A stretch of 5,335 bases of DNA from a bacterium (GTDB lineage: Bacteria > Verrucomicrobiota > Verrucomicrobiia > Limisphaerales > J093). The position numbers were made by a program, and so were the translations under genes. Of this stretch, positions 1 through 5,335 are shown piece by piece (positions within the stretch are counted from its first letter, which is position 1; each line of letters begins with the position of its first letter). The notes under the pieces were generated by a model. It saw only the letters and a program-made list of their open reading frames with translations, ran no database searches and was not told where the DNA came from. The stretch spans positions 1 through 5,335 of the forward strand of contig JAJXTA010000271.1 in NCBI GenBank assembly GCA_021784265.1, read 5' to 3'.

Positions 1-1064
1 TGCCCGCCCTGCAAGACCCGCGCCCCGCGCGCCACCGCGTCCTGGATGACCTCCTCCAGCCGCCGCGCGGCGGGTTCGTCGATCACGGTGCCCACACGGG
101 TTTCGGGGTCGGCCGGGTCACCCCAGGTGTACTCTTTGGCCTTGGCGACCAACCGCGCGGTGAAGGCCTCGAGGATGGGCGCCTCGACCAGCAAGCGCTT
201 GACCGCCGTGCAGCGCTGACCGGAATTGCGGAACGCGCCTTCGGCGGCCAACCCCACGGCCAGCTCCAGGTCCGCGTCGGCCAGCACCAGCAAGGGATCG
301 TTGCCTCCCAGCTCCAGGACCAACCGCTTGTAGCCCGCCTCGCGCGCGATCCATTTACCCACCCGCTCGCTCCCGGTGAAGGAGATCATTTCGATGCGCT
401 GATCGCGCACCAGCGCGGCGGCCAGCGCCTCGTCTTGCCCGAGCAAGACGCTCAGGCGCCGCGGCGGCAGGCCGGCTTCATAGAGCAGCTCGGCAAAGCG
501 AATCGCCGTGAGCGGCACCTTGGCCGAGGGTTTGAGGATGATGGGCGCGCCCGCGGCCACCGCCGGCGCCACCTTGTGAACCACCTGATTGAGGGGATGG
601 TTGAACGGGGTGATGGCCAGCACGAGCCTCGCCGGCTCGCGCAGGGTGAAGATCTTCCGCGCCTTGCCCTGCGGCGAAACGTCGCCCGAGAACACTTGGC
701 CGTCGTCCCGCAGCGCCTCCAGGGCGGCGAAGCGGAGCACGTCGAGCGCGCGCCCCACCTCATAGCGGGTTTCGCGCAGGCAGAGGCCGGCCTCACTCGT
801 GATCAGACGGGCGAACTGCTCGCGCCGCTCCTCGAGCAAGAGGCGAGCGCGATCCAACACTGCGCTCCGCTCAAAGCGGGTCGGCAACTCACCACACGCC
901 AGGGCGCCGACGATCGCCGCCTCCACGTGCTCGGGCTGCGCCAGGGTGACCCGCCCCACGGGAGAGGCGTCGTAGGGCGAGCGCACCGTCAGTTGCGCCG
1001 AAGAGACCACCGGTTGGCCTGCCGCGTAACAGGTAAGCTGCGCGAGGGGCGCCGGTTCGTTCAT
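1..1064 (-). CDS. phnY: Phosphonoacetaldehyde dehydrogenase (aldehyde dehydrogenase family), 3' end outside window
   Basis: The reading frame runs from the ATG at 1064 to the window edge without a stop, giving 354 residues. The family is usually about 480 residues, so roughly the last 130 are missing. It is an aldehyde dehydrogenase: TPFNHPLN carries the catalytic Asn (N155), KPSAKVPLT the nucleotide-binding Lys (K178), SFTGSERVG (228-236) the dinucleotide-fold glycines, ELGGND the general base (E251), and GQRCTA the catalytic nucleophile (C285). An Arg in EVGRA (R105) and the Arg beside the Cys (R284) fit the phosphonate-binding arginines I recall for Sinorhizobium meliloti PhnY. The expected reaction is NAD(P)+-dependent oxidation of phosphonoacetaldehyde to phosphonoacetate in the cytoplasm. 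Substrate assignment rests mainly on the adjacent phnA and phnW; the motifs alone would allow another aldehyde. The start overlaps the phnA stop as ATGA, with no strong Shine-Dalgarno sequence, which suggests translational coupling. This is not the phnY of the PhnY/PhnZ oxidative pathway, which shares only the name. Confidence 0.9.
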   Translation of the reverse strand, partial: MNEPAPLAQLTCYAAGQPVVSSAQLTVRSPYDASPVGRVTLAQPEHVEAAIVGALACGELPTRFERSAVLDRARLLLEERREQFARLITSEAGLCLRETRYEVGRALDVLRFAALEALRDDGQVFSGDVSPQGKARKIFTLREPARLVLAITPFNHPLNQVVHKVAPAVAAGAPIILKPSAKVPLTAIRFAELLYEAGLPPRRLSVLLGQDEALAAALVRDQRIEMISFTGSERVGKWIAREAGYKRLVLELGGNDPLLVLADADLELAVGLAAEGAFRNSGQRCTAVKRLLVEAPILEAFTARLVAKAKEYTWGDPADPETRVGTVIDEPAARRLEEVIQDAVARGARVLQGG

Positions 1065-2329
1065 AGCGCGGTCCCGTTGAGGACGAAGTCAAAGATGTCA
1101 AAGTTGCGGGGATCACCCGCCGCCCGCGCGGCGTAGGCCGGGCGCAACGGTTCGGAGAGCAGGAACGGCACCATCTCCTCGTAGCGCCCGCCGTGGGAAC
1201 GCAGTCCGCCAGCCACCGCCGCCAAGTCGTGCCATTCAGGCGTCCGCCCCAGCACGACGTCCCGCCCGGCCAAAACCACCAGATCGCCCAAGCGATCCTC
1301 GGGCAGCTCCAGTTTGCGGGCCGCCGTCGAACGGTCATAGACCTCGGTCACCCCCGCCAGCTCGCTCACCCATTGGCGCACCGGCGCCGCCGCGCCGGGC
1401 GGCGGCAGGTGCACGACCGCGAAGGAACCCAAGGCCCCGTGATGTGCTACATACGGATCGGTGATCGGCAGGATGACCCGGAAGCCAGGCCCGAACTGCT
1501 GGGTGAGGGCGCTCTCCAAATAGATGACGTTGGGCCCGCCGCCCGGGTGCTGCTTGGCGTTCATGCCATGATCCGCCGTCAAGCCCACGACGGCGCCCTG
1601 CGCCAGCAGACGCCCCAGGGCCGCGTCGATGCCGCCATAGAACTCCAGCGCTTCCACTGCCTCCGGGGCGAACTTGTGCTGGATAAAGTCGGTGGTCGAG
1701 AGGTAGAGGAAATCGGCCCGCTGCCGCGCCAGCAGGGCCACCCCCGCCTCCAGTACGTAAAGACTGGCCGCCCCGCTGTAGATGGGCGGGGTGGGAAGAC
1801 CGACCACCCGTTCCAAGTCCTCGATCCCGTGGGTCGCCACGAGGGCTTCGTGTGCCTTCTCGGAGGAGACGGCAATCCCGCCGACGCCGGGCGCCTCCGG
1901 GCCAACCAACCCCTGGGCCAGGAGTTTCCGCAGCTTCTCCTTCGCGCTCACGACCGCGACCCGGCGCCCCGAGCGCGCGGCGGCGGCGAAGATCGTCTCG
2001 GCCCGGAGGAACGTGGGCGAATTCATCATCACCTCCTGCCCGCTGGCCGCGTCGTAGAAATAGTTACCCACGATCCCATGCACGGCCGGTGGGGCGCCGG
2101 TGGCGATCGAGGCGTTGTTCACGTTCGTGAAGGAGGGTAACGCGCTGCGGGCGAGCCCGCGGTAGCCGTCGCGGGCCATCCGCTGCAAGTGCGGCATTCG
2201 CCCCCGGTCCAGGGCGGCATCGAGATACTCGTCGGACGAGCCGTCCAGACAGATCACCACCGCGGGCCGGGCCGGGGGCGCGTAGCGTCGCCCATTGACG
2301 ACAAACGGCGTGGTGGCGGGCGGTGTCAT
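1061..2329 (-). CDS. phnA: Phosphonoacetate hydrolase, Zn-dependent, alkaline phosphatase superfamily
   Basis: This 422-residue protein should hydrolyse the C-P bond of phosphonoacetate to acetate and phosphate in the cytoplasm. It carries the full two-metal site of the alkaline phosphatase/nucleotide pyrophosphatase fold. D29 lies in VVICLDGSSDEYLD. T68, the nucleophile position, lies in LPSFTNVNNASIATG. D214 and H218 lie in STTDFIQHKF, D253/H254 in LTADHGMN, and H379 in RSHGGRYEEMVPF. D29 and T68 fall at the same numbers I recall for the Pseudomonas fluorescens 23F enzyme (about 407 residues). Lysines in SAKEKLRKLL (K130, K132) match the region that contacts the phosphonate in that family. 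The open frame extends upstream to 2866, but that part lies inside phnW in another frame and has no PhnA similarity. The ATG at 2329 gives family length and overlaps the phnW stop by 4 bp (ATGA). No Shine-Dalgarno sequence is visible before it, so translation probably depends on ribosomes finishing phnW. Confidence 0.95.
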   Translation of the reverse strand: MTPPATTPFVVNGRRYAPPARPAVVICLDGSSDEYLDAALDRGRMPHLQRMARDGYRGLARSALPSFTNVNNASIATGAPPAVHGIVGNYFYDAASGQEVMMNSPTFLRAETIFAAAARSGRRVAVVSAKEKLRKLLAQGLVGPEAPGVGGIAVSSEKAHEALVATHGIEDLERVVGLPTPPIYSGAASLYVLEAGVALLARQRADFLYLSTTDFIQHKFAPEAVEALEFYGGIDAALGRLLAQGAVVGLTADHGMNAKQHPGGGPNVIYLESALTQQFGPGFRVILPITDPYVAHHGALGSFAVVHLPPPGAAAPVRQWVSELAGVTEVYDRSTAARKLELPEDRLGDLVVLAGRDVVLGRTPEWHDLAAVAGGLRSHGGRYEEMVPFLLSEPLRPAYAARAAGDPRNFDIFDFVLNGTAL

Positions 2330-3459
2330 CGCGGGAGCGGCAAACCGAGTCCCATCGCGCGCAGCGAGGCTTCCACCGCCACCAGCAGCGCCGCGATATC
2401 GGCTTCCTCGATGCGGCCGATCGAGCCAATGCGAAACAACGGCACTTGGCTGATCTTGCCCGGGTAGATCAAGAAGCCTCGGTCGCTCAGCCGCTGGTAG
2501 AACGCCTCGAAGCTGAACCGCGGATCGGCCGGGAAATGGAAGGCGGTGATGATGAAGCTCTGAATCCCGGGCTCGAGGTACGGCACAAACCCAAGCCGCG
2601 CCATCCCGGCCAGGAGGCACCGGTGATTGCGTTGATAGCGCGCCCCGCGCGCCGCCACCCCGCCCTCGGCCTCGAGCTCGGCCAAGGCTCGCGCCAAGGC
2701 CAACAGCGCGTGGGTCGGGGGTGTGAACCGGAACTGTCCGTTGCGCTCGAACCCCTTGAGCTGGCCCAGCAAATCCAGGCTCAGACTGCGCGCCCAGCCC
2801 TCGCACGCCAGCAAGGCGGCCCGCCGGGCCAGCACAAACGCAAACCCTGGCACCCCTTCCAGACACTTGTTCGGCGAAGCGATGAGAAAATCGATGTCCG
2901 CCTCCGCCAGGTCGAGGGGGAGGGCGCCGAAGCTGCTCATGGCATCGAGGATGAACACCCGTCCCGAGGCCCGGGTCACCCGCCCCAGGTCGGCGATGGG
3001 GTTGAGGATGCCGGTGGTGGTTTCAACATGCACCGCCGCCACATGGGTCACGGCCGGATCGGTTGCCAAACAGGCCGCCAGCGCGCGCGGGTCGTTGACT
3101 CGGTCCTCGGAGGTGCGCAAGACCAGATGGTCGATTCCCGCCTGCCGCAGCATGAGCGCCATCCGCTCGCCGTACGCCCCGTTGGCGAGCACCGCCACCT
3201 TCCCCTGCGGCGGCACACAGGTGGCGAAGACCGCCTCGACGGCGAACGTCCCACTCCCTTGCAGCGGTATTGCCTCCCACCCCATCGCTTCGCTGACGCC
3301 CGCCACCGCGAGTAGCCGTTGCCGGATGCGCTTGACCTCGTCGTTGAACTCGAAGTGCCATGAGCCGGCATCATGCAGCATCGCCTCTTTGACCGTCCGG
3401 CTGGTGGTCAGTGGCCCCGGCGTAAAGAGGAGTTTGTCCCGCACCCCCGCCGGGGGCAT
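2326..3459 (-). CDS. phnW: 2-aminoethylphosphonate:pyruvate transaminase (PLP fold type I, class V)
   Basis: The enzyme transfers the amino group of 2-aminoethylphosphonate to pyruvate, giving phosphonoacetaldehyde and L-alanine. It is the first step of the pathway and cytoplasmic. Numbered from the ATG at 3459 (377 residues), it opens with LLFTPGPLTTS (10-20), the typical PhnW start. QGSGTFAVEA (67-76) forms the PLP phosphate cup, VHVETTTGILNPI (143-155) is a characteristic substrate and cofactor region, and D172 in LDAMSSFGALP contacts the pyridine nitrogen. K198 in SPNKCLEGVPGFAFV is the Schiff-base lysine, as in ANKCIQGVPG of Salmonella PhnW. Known PhnW proteins are about 370 residues, which supports the 3459 start. 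An in-frame ATG at 3546 would add 29 Arg/Pro/Ala-rich residues. It has GGAAGG upstream but about 12 nt away, longer than ideal, so the longer form cannot be excluded. This is the first gene of the phnWAY transcript; its stop overlaps the phnA start (ATGA). Confidence 0.95.
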   Translation of the reverse strand: MPPAGVRDKLLFTPGPLTTSRTVKEAMLHDAGSWHFEFNDEVKRIRQRLLAVAGVSEAMGWEAIPLQGSGTFAVEAVFATCVPPQGKVAVLANGAYGERMALMLRQAGIDHLVLRTSEDRVNDPRALAACLATDPAVTHVAAVHVETTTGILNPIADLGRVTRASGRVFILDAMSSFGALPLDLAEADIDFLIASPNKCLEGVPGFAFVLARRAALLACEGWARSLSLDLLGQLKGFERNGQFRFTPPTHALLALARALAELEAEGGVAARGARYQRNHRCLLAGMARLGFVPYLEPGIQSFIITAFHFPADPRFSFEAFYQRLSDRGFLIYPGKISQVPLFRIGSIGRIEEADIAALLVAVEASLRAMGLGLPLPR

Positions 3460-3613
3460 GGCGGCCCGCCCAGACGCCTGGGCCGGGCCGCCGTCCGTGA
3501 CGGCGACTCTTCTCCGCCCGGGCGACTGTGGGGACAGCAAACGCATGCGGTGCGAGGACCTTCCGCGTCCGCGCAGGGCGGAGCACCCGGTCGGGCCAAG
3601 TCGTGCGGGGCCT

Positions 3614-3642
3614 GTTCTAACAAAGGGGTTTGGGCCTCACAA
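3614..3642 (-). promoter_or_regulatory. Candidate sigma-70-type promoter for phnWAY
   Basis: On the minus strand TTGTGA (3642-3637) and TAGAAC (3619-3614) are separated by 17 bp. Each matches the consensus hexamer at 4 of 6 positions. It lies just downstream of the Pho-box-like repeat and shares its -35 with the inverted repeat, a layout that fits regulated initiation. The Pho box sits further from this -10 than the roughly 10 bp typical of E. coli Pho promoters, which weakens the link between the two. Confidence 0.3.
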
Positions 3643-3656
3643 GTAACAATTGTGAC
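3637..3656. promoter_or_regulatory. Inverted repeat, candidate operator
   Basis: TCACAA at 3637-3642 and TTGTGA at 3650-3655 form a perfect 6-bp inverted repeat separated by 7 bp. Within it, GTAACAA/TTGTGAC (3643-3656) is a second, nearly perfect 14-bp palindrome with one mismatch. Such dyads are typical of dimeric regulators such as LysR, GntR or TetR types. The right arm overlaps the Pho-box-like repeat, and the left arm, read on the minus strand, could double as a -35 element. The regulator is not encoded in this window. Confidence 0.4.
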
Positions 3657-3669
3657 ACAGGGTTGACGT
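3652..3669 (-). promoter_or_regulatory. Candidate Pho box (PhoB-type direct repeat) facing phnW
   Basis: Read on the minus strand, the site is ACGTCAA-CCCT-GTGTCAC: two 7-bp half-sites separated by 4 bp, so GTCA recurs with exact 11-bp phasing. The E. coli Pho box is CTGTCAT-N4-CTGTCAT. The downstream half matches the known variant TTGTCAC at 6 of 7 positions; the upstream half matches the consensus at 4 of 7 (the GTCA core). It points toward phnW and lies about 190 bp from the preferred start, or about 105 bp from the alternative. Control by phosphate starvation would suit a pathway that releases phosphate. The match is imperfect and no PhoB gene or experiment supports it here. Confidence 0.4.
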
Positions 3670-3731
3670 GGGTGGGACCGCGGGGGAGACTGCGGCCGCC
3701 GGACCCCGGAAAGATTCGGCGAAATTTTGAC

Positions 3732-3740
3732 TGCTATAAG
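3732..3740 (+). promoter_or_regulatory. Candidate extended -10 promoter for the transporter gene
   Basis: TGCTATAAG matches the extended -10 pattern TGnTATAAT with one mismatch. No good -35 sits 17 bp upstream, but extended -10 promoters often do without one. Initiation near 3747 would give a leader of about 90 nt before the ATG at 3836. The same bases read on the minus strand form a weak second GTC-N8-GTC repeat (TTGTCTT-ATAG-CAGTCAA), so this patch could also bind a Pho-type regulator. Confidence 0.4.
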
Positions 3741-3835
3741 ACAACGCGAGGTTAAGGACGCGCCGGCGATGGTCGCGTCGGTTCGCGCGCGGCCCCGCTG
3801 CGCGGAGCCTCCCCCCCGGTCCCCGGCGATCCGCC

Positions 3836-5137
3836 ATGCGCGCTGAGGAGGGCGAGGCCGCACTGGACCCGGTGGTGGCCGCCGCGGCGGCTGGAACGGC
3901 TCCACCGGGGGAATGTTCTCCGCCCCGGGCTTATGCCCTGCTGGCTCTCCTAATCCTGGGCTACATGGGGGTATATCTCTGCCGGAAGAACTTCTCGGTG
4001 GCGATTCCGCTGCTGGAGTCGCAGTTTGGCGTCTCCCGCGCCGCGGTCGGCGCGGTGGCGAGCTGGAGCACCATCGCCTACGCGGCGGGCAAGTTCCTGT
4101 TTGGACCCTTGATCGACCGCTTTGGCGGACGCGCCTGCTTTCTGCTGGCGCTGCTGGGGGTGGCGGTGTTCGGCTCGGCTGGGGCGTTGGCGGCCAGTTT
4201 GCCGCTGCTCACCCTGGCGTATAGCGCCAATCGTTTTGCCGGCTCGGCGGCGTGGGGCTCGATGGTGAAGCTCCTGCCCGGGTGGTTTGTGGAGCGCGAC
4301 TTGCCGCTGGCGATGGCCTTGCTCTCGCTCAGCTTTGTCTTTGGCGGGGTGGCCGCCATGCTGCTGGCGGGCCTCATCGCCAGCGCGAGCGGCAATAACT
4401 GGCGGATGGTGATGGGCGGCCCCTCCGTGGTCCTGTTAACCGTGCTGCTGCTCAACTGGGCGCTACTTCCGCGCGGCGGTGGCTTGCAGACGGGACGCGC
4501 CGCGCGCGCCGGTTCGTCCTTCCGCTTCCGCCAGATCCCGGCGCTGCTCCGTCTGCCCCAATTCTGGGTGGTCTGCGGACTGAGTTTCGCCCTGACCTTG
4601 ATGCGCGAGACCTTCAACACCTGGACCGTCGATTTCTTCAAAACGGAGGGCGGCCCCGAGATGTCCAATCGTATCGCGGCGTTCCTCTCGACGCCGTTCG
4701 ATGCGCTGGGGGCGGTCGGCATCGTGGCCCTGGGCTGGGTCTTCGGCCGGATCAGCCGCCGGGCTCGTTGCCGGCTGCTTTTTCTGATGCTCCTGGCGGT
4801 CACCGTGCTAATTTATAGCCTCCCGGCTCTTTTCCATCGCAGCCTGTGGCTTGTCACCAGCGCCGTTGGGGTGATCGGTTTCCTCTCCTACGGCCCGTAC
4901 AGCCTGCTGGCGGGGATTTTGGCCGTGGAGATCCGAGGGAAAGACTACGTTGGCACCGTCGCGGGCGTCGTGGACGGGACCGGCTACATCGCAGGGTTTT
5001 TAGCCGGCGGCTACTTCGGGCGGCTCGTGGACCTAGGCGGGTACCGCCGCGGCTTCGAGTGCCTCGCGGTGCTCACGCTCGTCTCGGCGGTGTTGAGTCT
5101 GTGGCTCTATCCGCCCCCGGGCCGACTCAAAAGTTGA
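3836..5137 (+). CDS. MFS transporter, organophosphate:phosphate antiporter (GlpT/UhpT-like) family; putative phosphonate importer
   Basis: This 433-residue inner-membrane protein has about twelve hydrophobic segments, in two halves of six. The first spans about 32-53 and the last about 402-425, with a basic central loop near 213-235 (GRAARAG...FRFRQ). The start YLCRKNFSVAIPLL (47-60) closely resembles the GlpT segment with VRKNF; R50 corresponds to GlpT R45. R257 in LMRETFNTW occupies the position of GlpT R269. These two arginines bind phosphate in GlpT, so a phosphorylated or phosphonylated substrate is likely. GPLIDRFGGR (90-99) is the MFS loop 2-3 motif. Because it is divergent from phnWAY and shares its control region, import of 2-aminoethylphosphonate or phosphonoacetate is the best guess. 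A GlpT-like gene (phnB) accompanies phnA in Pseudomonas fluorescens 23F, as I recall. A glycerol-3-phosphate or other sugar phosphate substrate remains possible. The hydrophilic tail before the first helix is long (about 31 residues), and the ATG lacks a clear Shine-Dalgarno sequence; GGAGG at 3847-3851 is downstream of it, with only a rare CTG or distant GTG codons following. Confidence 0.88.
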   Translation: MRAEEGEAALDPVVAAAAAGTAPPGECSPPRAYALLALLILGYMGVYLCRKNFSVAIPLLESQFGVSRAAVGAVASWSTIAYAAGKFLFGPLIDRFGGRACFLLALLGVAVFGSAGALAASLPLLTLAYSANRFAGSAAWGSMVKLLPGWFVERDLPLAMALLSLSFVFGGVAAMLLAGLIASASGNNWRMVMGGPSVVLLTVLLLNWALLPRGGGLQTGRAARAGSSFRFRQIPALLRLPQFWVVCGLSFALTLMRETFNTWTVDFFKTEGGPEMSNRIAAFLSTPFDALGAVGIVALGWVFGRISRRARCRLLFLMLLAVTVLIYSLPALFHRSLWLVTSAVGVIGFLSYGPYSLLAGILAVEIRGKDYVGTVAGVVDGTGYIAGFLAGGYFGRLVDLGGYRRGFECLAVLTLVSAVLSLWLYPPPGRLKS

Positions 5138-5138
5138 G
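5126..5138. repeat. Small inverted repeat carrying both convergent stop codons
   Basis: CTCAA-AAG-TTGAG is a perfect 5-bp inverted repeat with a 3-base loop. The right arm contains the transporter's TGA (5135-5137), and the left arm, read on the minus strand, contains the TGA of the pilin-like gene (5129-5127). The stem is too short and has no T-run, so it is not called a terminator. Both genes simply end in the same palindrome. Confidence 0.5.
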
Positions 5139-5335
5139 CAGGGTGTTCCGCCATTTGTCGGTCGTGGCCCACATGTTCAAAGGCCGGAACGCCATGCCAA
5201 ACTTTAGAAACCGCGTGCTCCCGTCGGCAAAGGCGTAGTTCGAGCCACCACCCCGCGAATTACCCACCGCCCGGGAGTGCCGGGCTTGGTCCAGCTCGGT
5301 CAAGTCGTTGCCCATGCCTTCCAGGAAGTCCATGT
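5127..5335 (-). CDS. C-terminal part of a pseudopilin-like 'H-X9-DG' protein, 5' end outside window
   Basis: Only the last 68-69 codons are visible. The Met at 5333 is probably internal, because this family normally has an N-terminal prepilin cleavage/methylation helix far upstream. Counting from that Met, GGGSNYAFADGSTRFLKFG (28-46) is the signature of the prepilin-type processing-associated H-X9-DG domain. It is followed by the frequent tail with PLNMWATTDKWRN (51-63). These proteins are paralogous and numerous in Verrucomicrobia, Planctomycetes and Lentisphaerae. They are thought to be type II secretion/type IV pilin-like surface proteins of unknown role. Here the nearest His (H19) lies 17 residues before the Asp (D37) instead of 9, and the usual His position is Arg (R27). 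The gene converges on the transporter gene and overlaps its last 11 bases. It has no evident link to phosphonate metabolism. Confidence 0.75.
   Translation of the reverse strand, partial: MDFLEGMGNDLTELDQARHSRAVGNSRGGGSNYAFADGSTRFLKFGMAFRPLNMWATTDKWRNTLLNF

Larger units (their letters stand above)
3460..3835. promoter_or_regulatory. Divergent intergenic control region between phnW and the transporter gene
   Basis: No convincing gene lies in these 376 bases; the open frames crossing it are Arg/Pro-rich by-products of GC bias. The part next to phnW (to 3546) could be coding if phnW starts at the upstream ATG. The centre, about 3613-3670, and a patch at 3720-3755 are clearly more AT-rich than the surroundings. 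They contain the Pho-box-like repeat, the inverted repeat and the promoter candidates listed separately. The bases from about 3755 to 3835 form a GC-rich leader of the transporter gene with no clear Shine-Dalgarno sequence just before its ATG. No riboswitch was recognised. Confidence 0.7.

Noticed and set aside
435..1136. Plus-strand open frame of 233 residues antisense to phnY
   Set aside because: Arg/Gln/His/Gly-rich composition is typical of the antisense frame of a GC-rich gene. The minus strand encodes a clear aldehyde dehydrogenase.
1193..2140. Plus-strand open frame of 315 residues antisense to phnA
   Set aside because: No recognisable domain. It is the mirror of the well-supported phosphonoacetate hydrolase and looks like a GC-bias artefact.
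2330..2866. Upstream extension of the phnA frame to an ATG at 2866 (601 residues in total)
   Set aside because: It lies entirely inside phnW in another frame. The added residues are Arg/Gly/Ala-rich with no PhnA similarity, and the 2329 start gives the family length.
2323..3315. Plus-strand open frame of 330 residues antisense to phnW
   Set aside because: Same reasoning: the opposite strand carries all PLP transaminase motifs, and the frame's composition is not protein-like.
3408..3905. Minus-strand open frame of 165 residues spanning the intergenic region
   Set aside because: Very rich in Pro and Arg, overlaps both phnW and the start of the transporter gene, and covers the promoter elements.
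4078..4803. Minus-strand open frame of 241 residues inside the transporter gene
   Set aside because: Antisense to a clear 12-TM membrane protein, rich in Arg/Ser/Pro, with no domain recognised.
5138..5180. Rho-independent terminator after the transporter gene
   Set aside because: No stable GC-rich stem followed by a T-run is visible, and the region is coding on the minus strand.
1..5335. Mobile elements, CRISPR arrays, tRNA or rRNA genes, or an undescribed defence system
   Set aside because: No transposase, regular spaced repeats, tRNA-like cloverleaf or rRNA signature was seen. All main frames are explained by phosphonate metabolism, transport and one pilin-like protein.

Overview
The window is a GC-rich stretch of bacterial chromosome carrying a compact cassette for breaking down 2-aminoethylphosphonate (AEP). 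The best lineage clue is at the right edge. The C-terminal tail of a protein there resembles the pseudopilin-like 'H-X9-DG' proteins that are abundant in Verrucomicrobia, Planctomycetes and Lentisphaerae. With the high GC content and weak Shine-Dalgarno signals, a verrucomicrobium (perhaps Opitutae-like) is the most natural reading. This is inference from family knowledge and was not tested by any search.

Layout, left to right. Positions 1-3459 (minus strand) hold three tightly packed genes, transcribed right to left: phnW (2-AEP:pyruvate transaminase), phnA (phosphonoacetate hydrolase) and phnY (phosphonoacetaldehyde dehydrogenase, whose 3' end runs off the left edge). Both junctions are 4-bp ATGA stop/start overlaps. 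Positions 3460-3835 are a divergent intergenic region with an AT-rich islet. The islet holds a Pho-box-like direct repeat, an overlapping inverted repeat, and promoter candidates for both directions. Positions 3836-5137 (plus strand) encode a 12-TM major facilitator of the organophosphate:phosphate antiporter (GlpT/UhpT-like) type. Positions 5127-5335 (minus strand) are the 3' end of the pseudopilin-like gene, which converges on and slightly overlaps the transporter gene.

How the parts fit. The divergent transporter is a plausible importer of the phosphonate, or an antiporter that exchanges it for the phosphate released. PhnW moves the amino group of AEP to pyruvate, giving phosphonoacetaldehyde and alanine. 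PhnY oxidises the aldehyde to phosphonoacetate with NAD(P)+. PhnA cleaves the C-P bond with Zn2+, giving acetate and phosphate. All catalytic residues that can be checked are present, so the pathway looks functional. No phosphonatase (phnX), C-P lyase gene or LysR regulator lies in the window. The Pho-box-like site suggests control by phosphate starvation, but this is a sequence-pattern inference only.

The enzymes belong to a known pathway. The less ordinary points are the probable lineage, the transporter choice, the candidate regulatory sites, and a variant H-X-DG spacing in the pilin-like neighbour.
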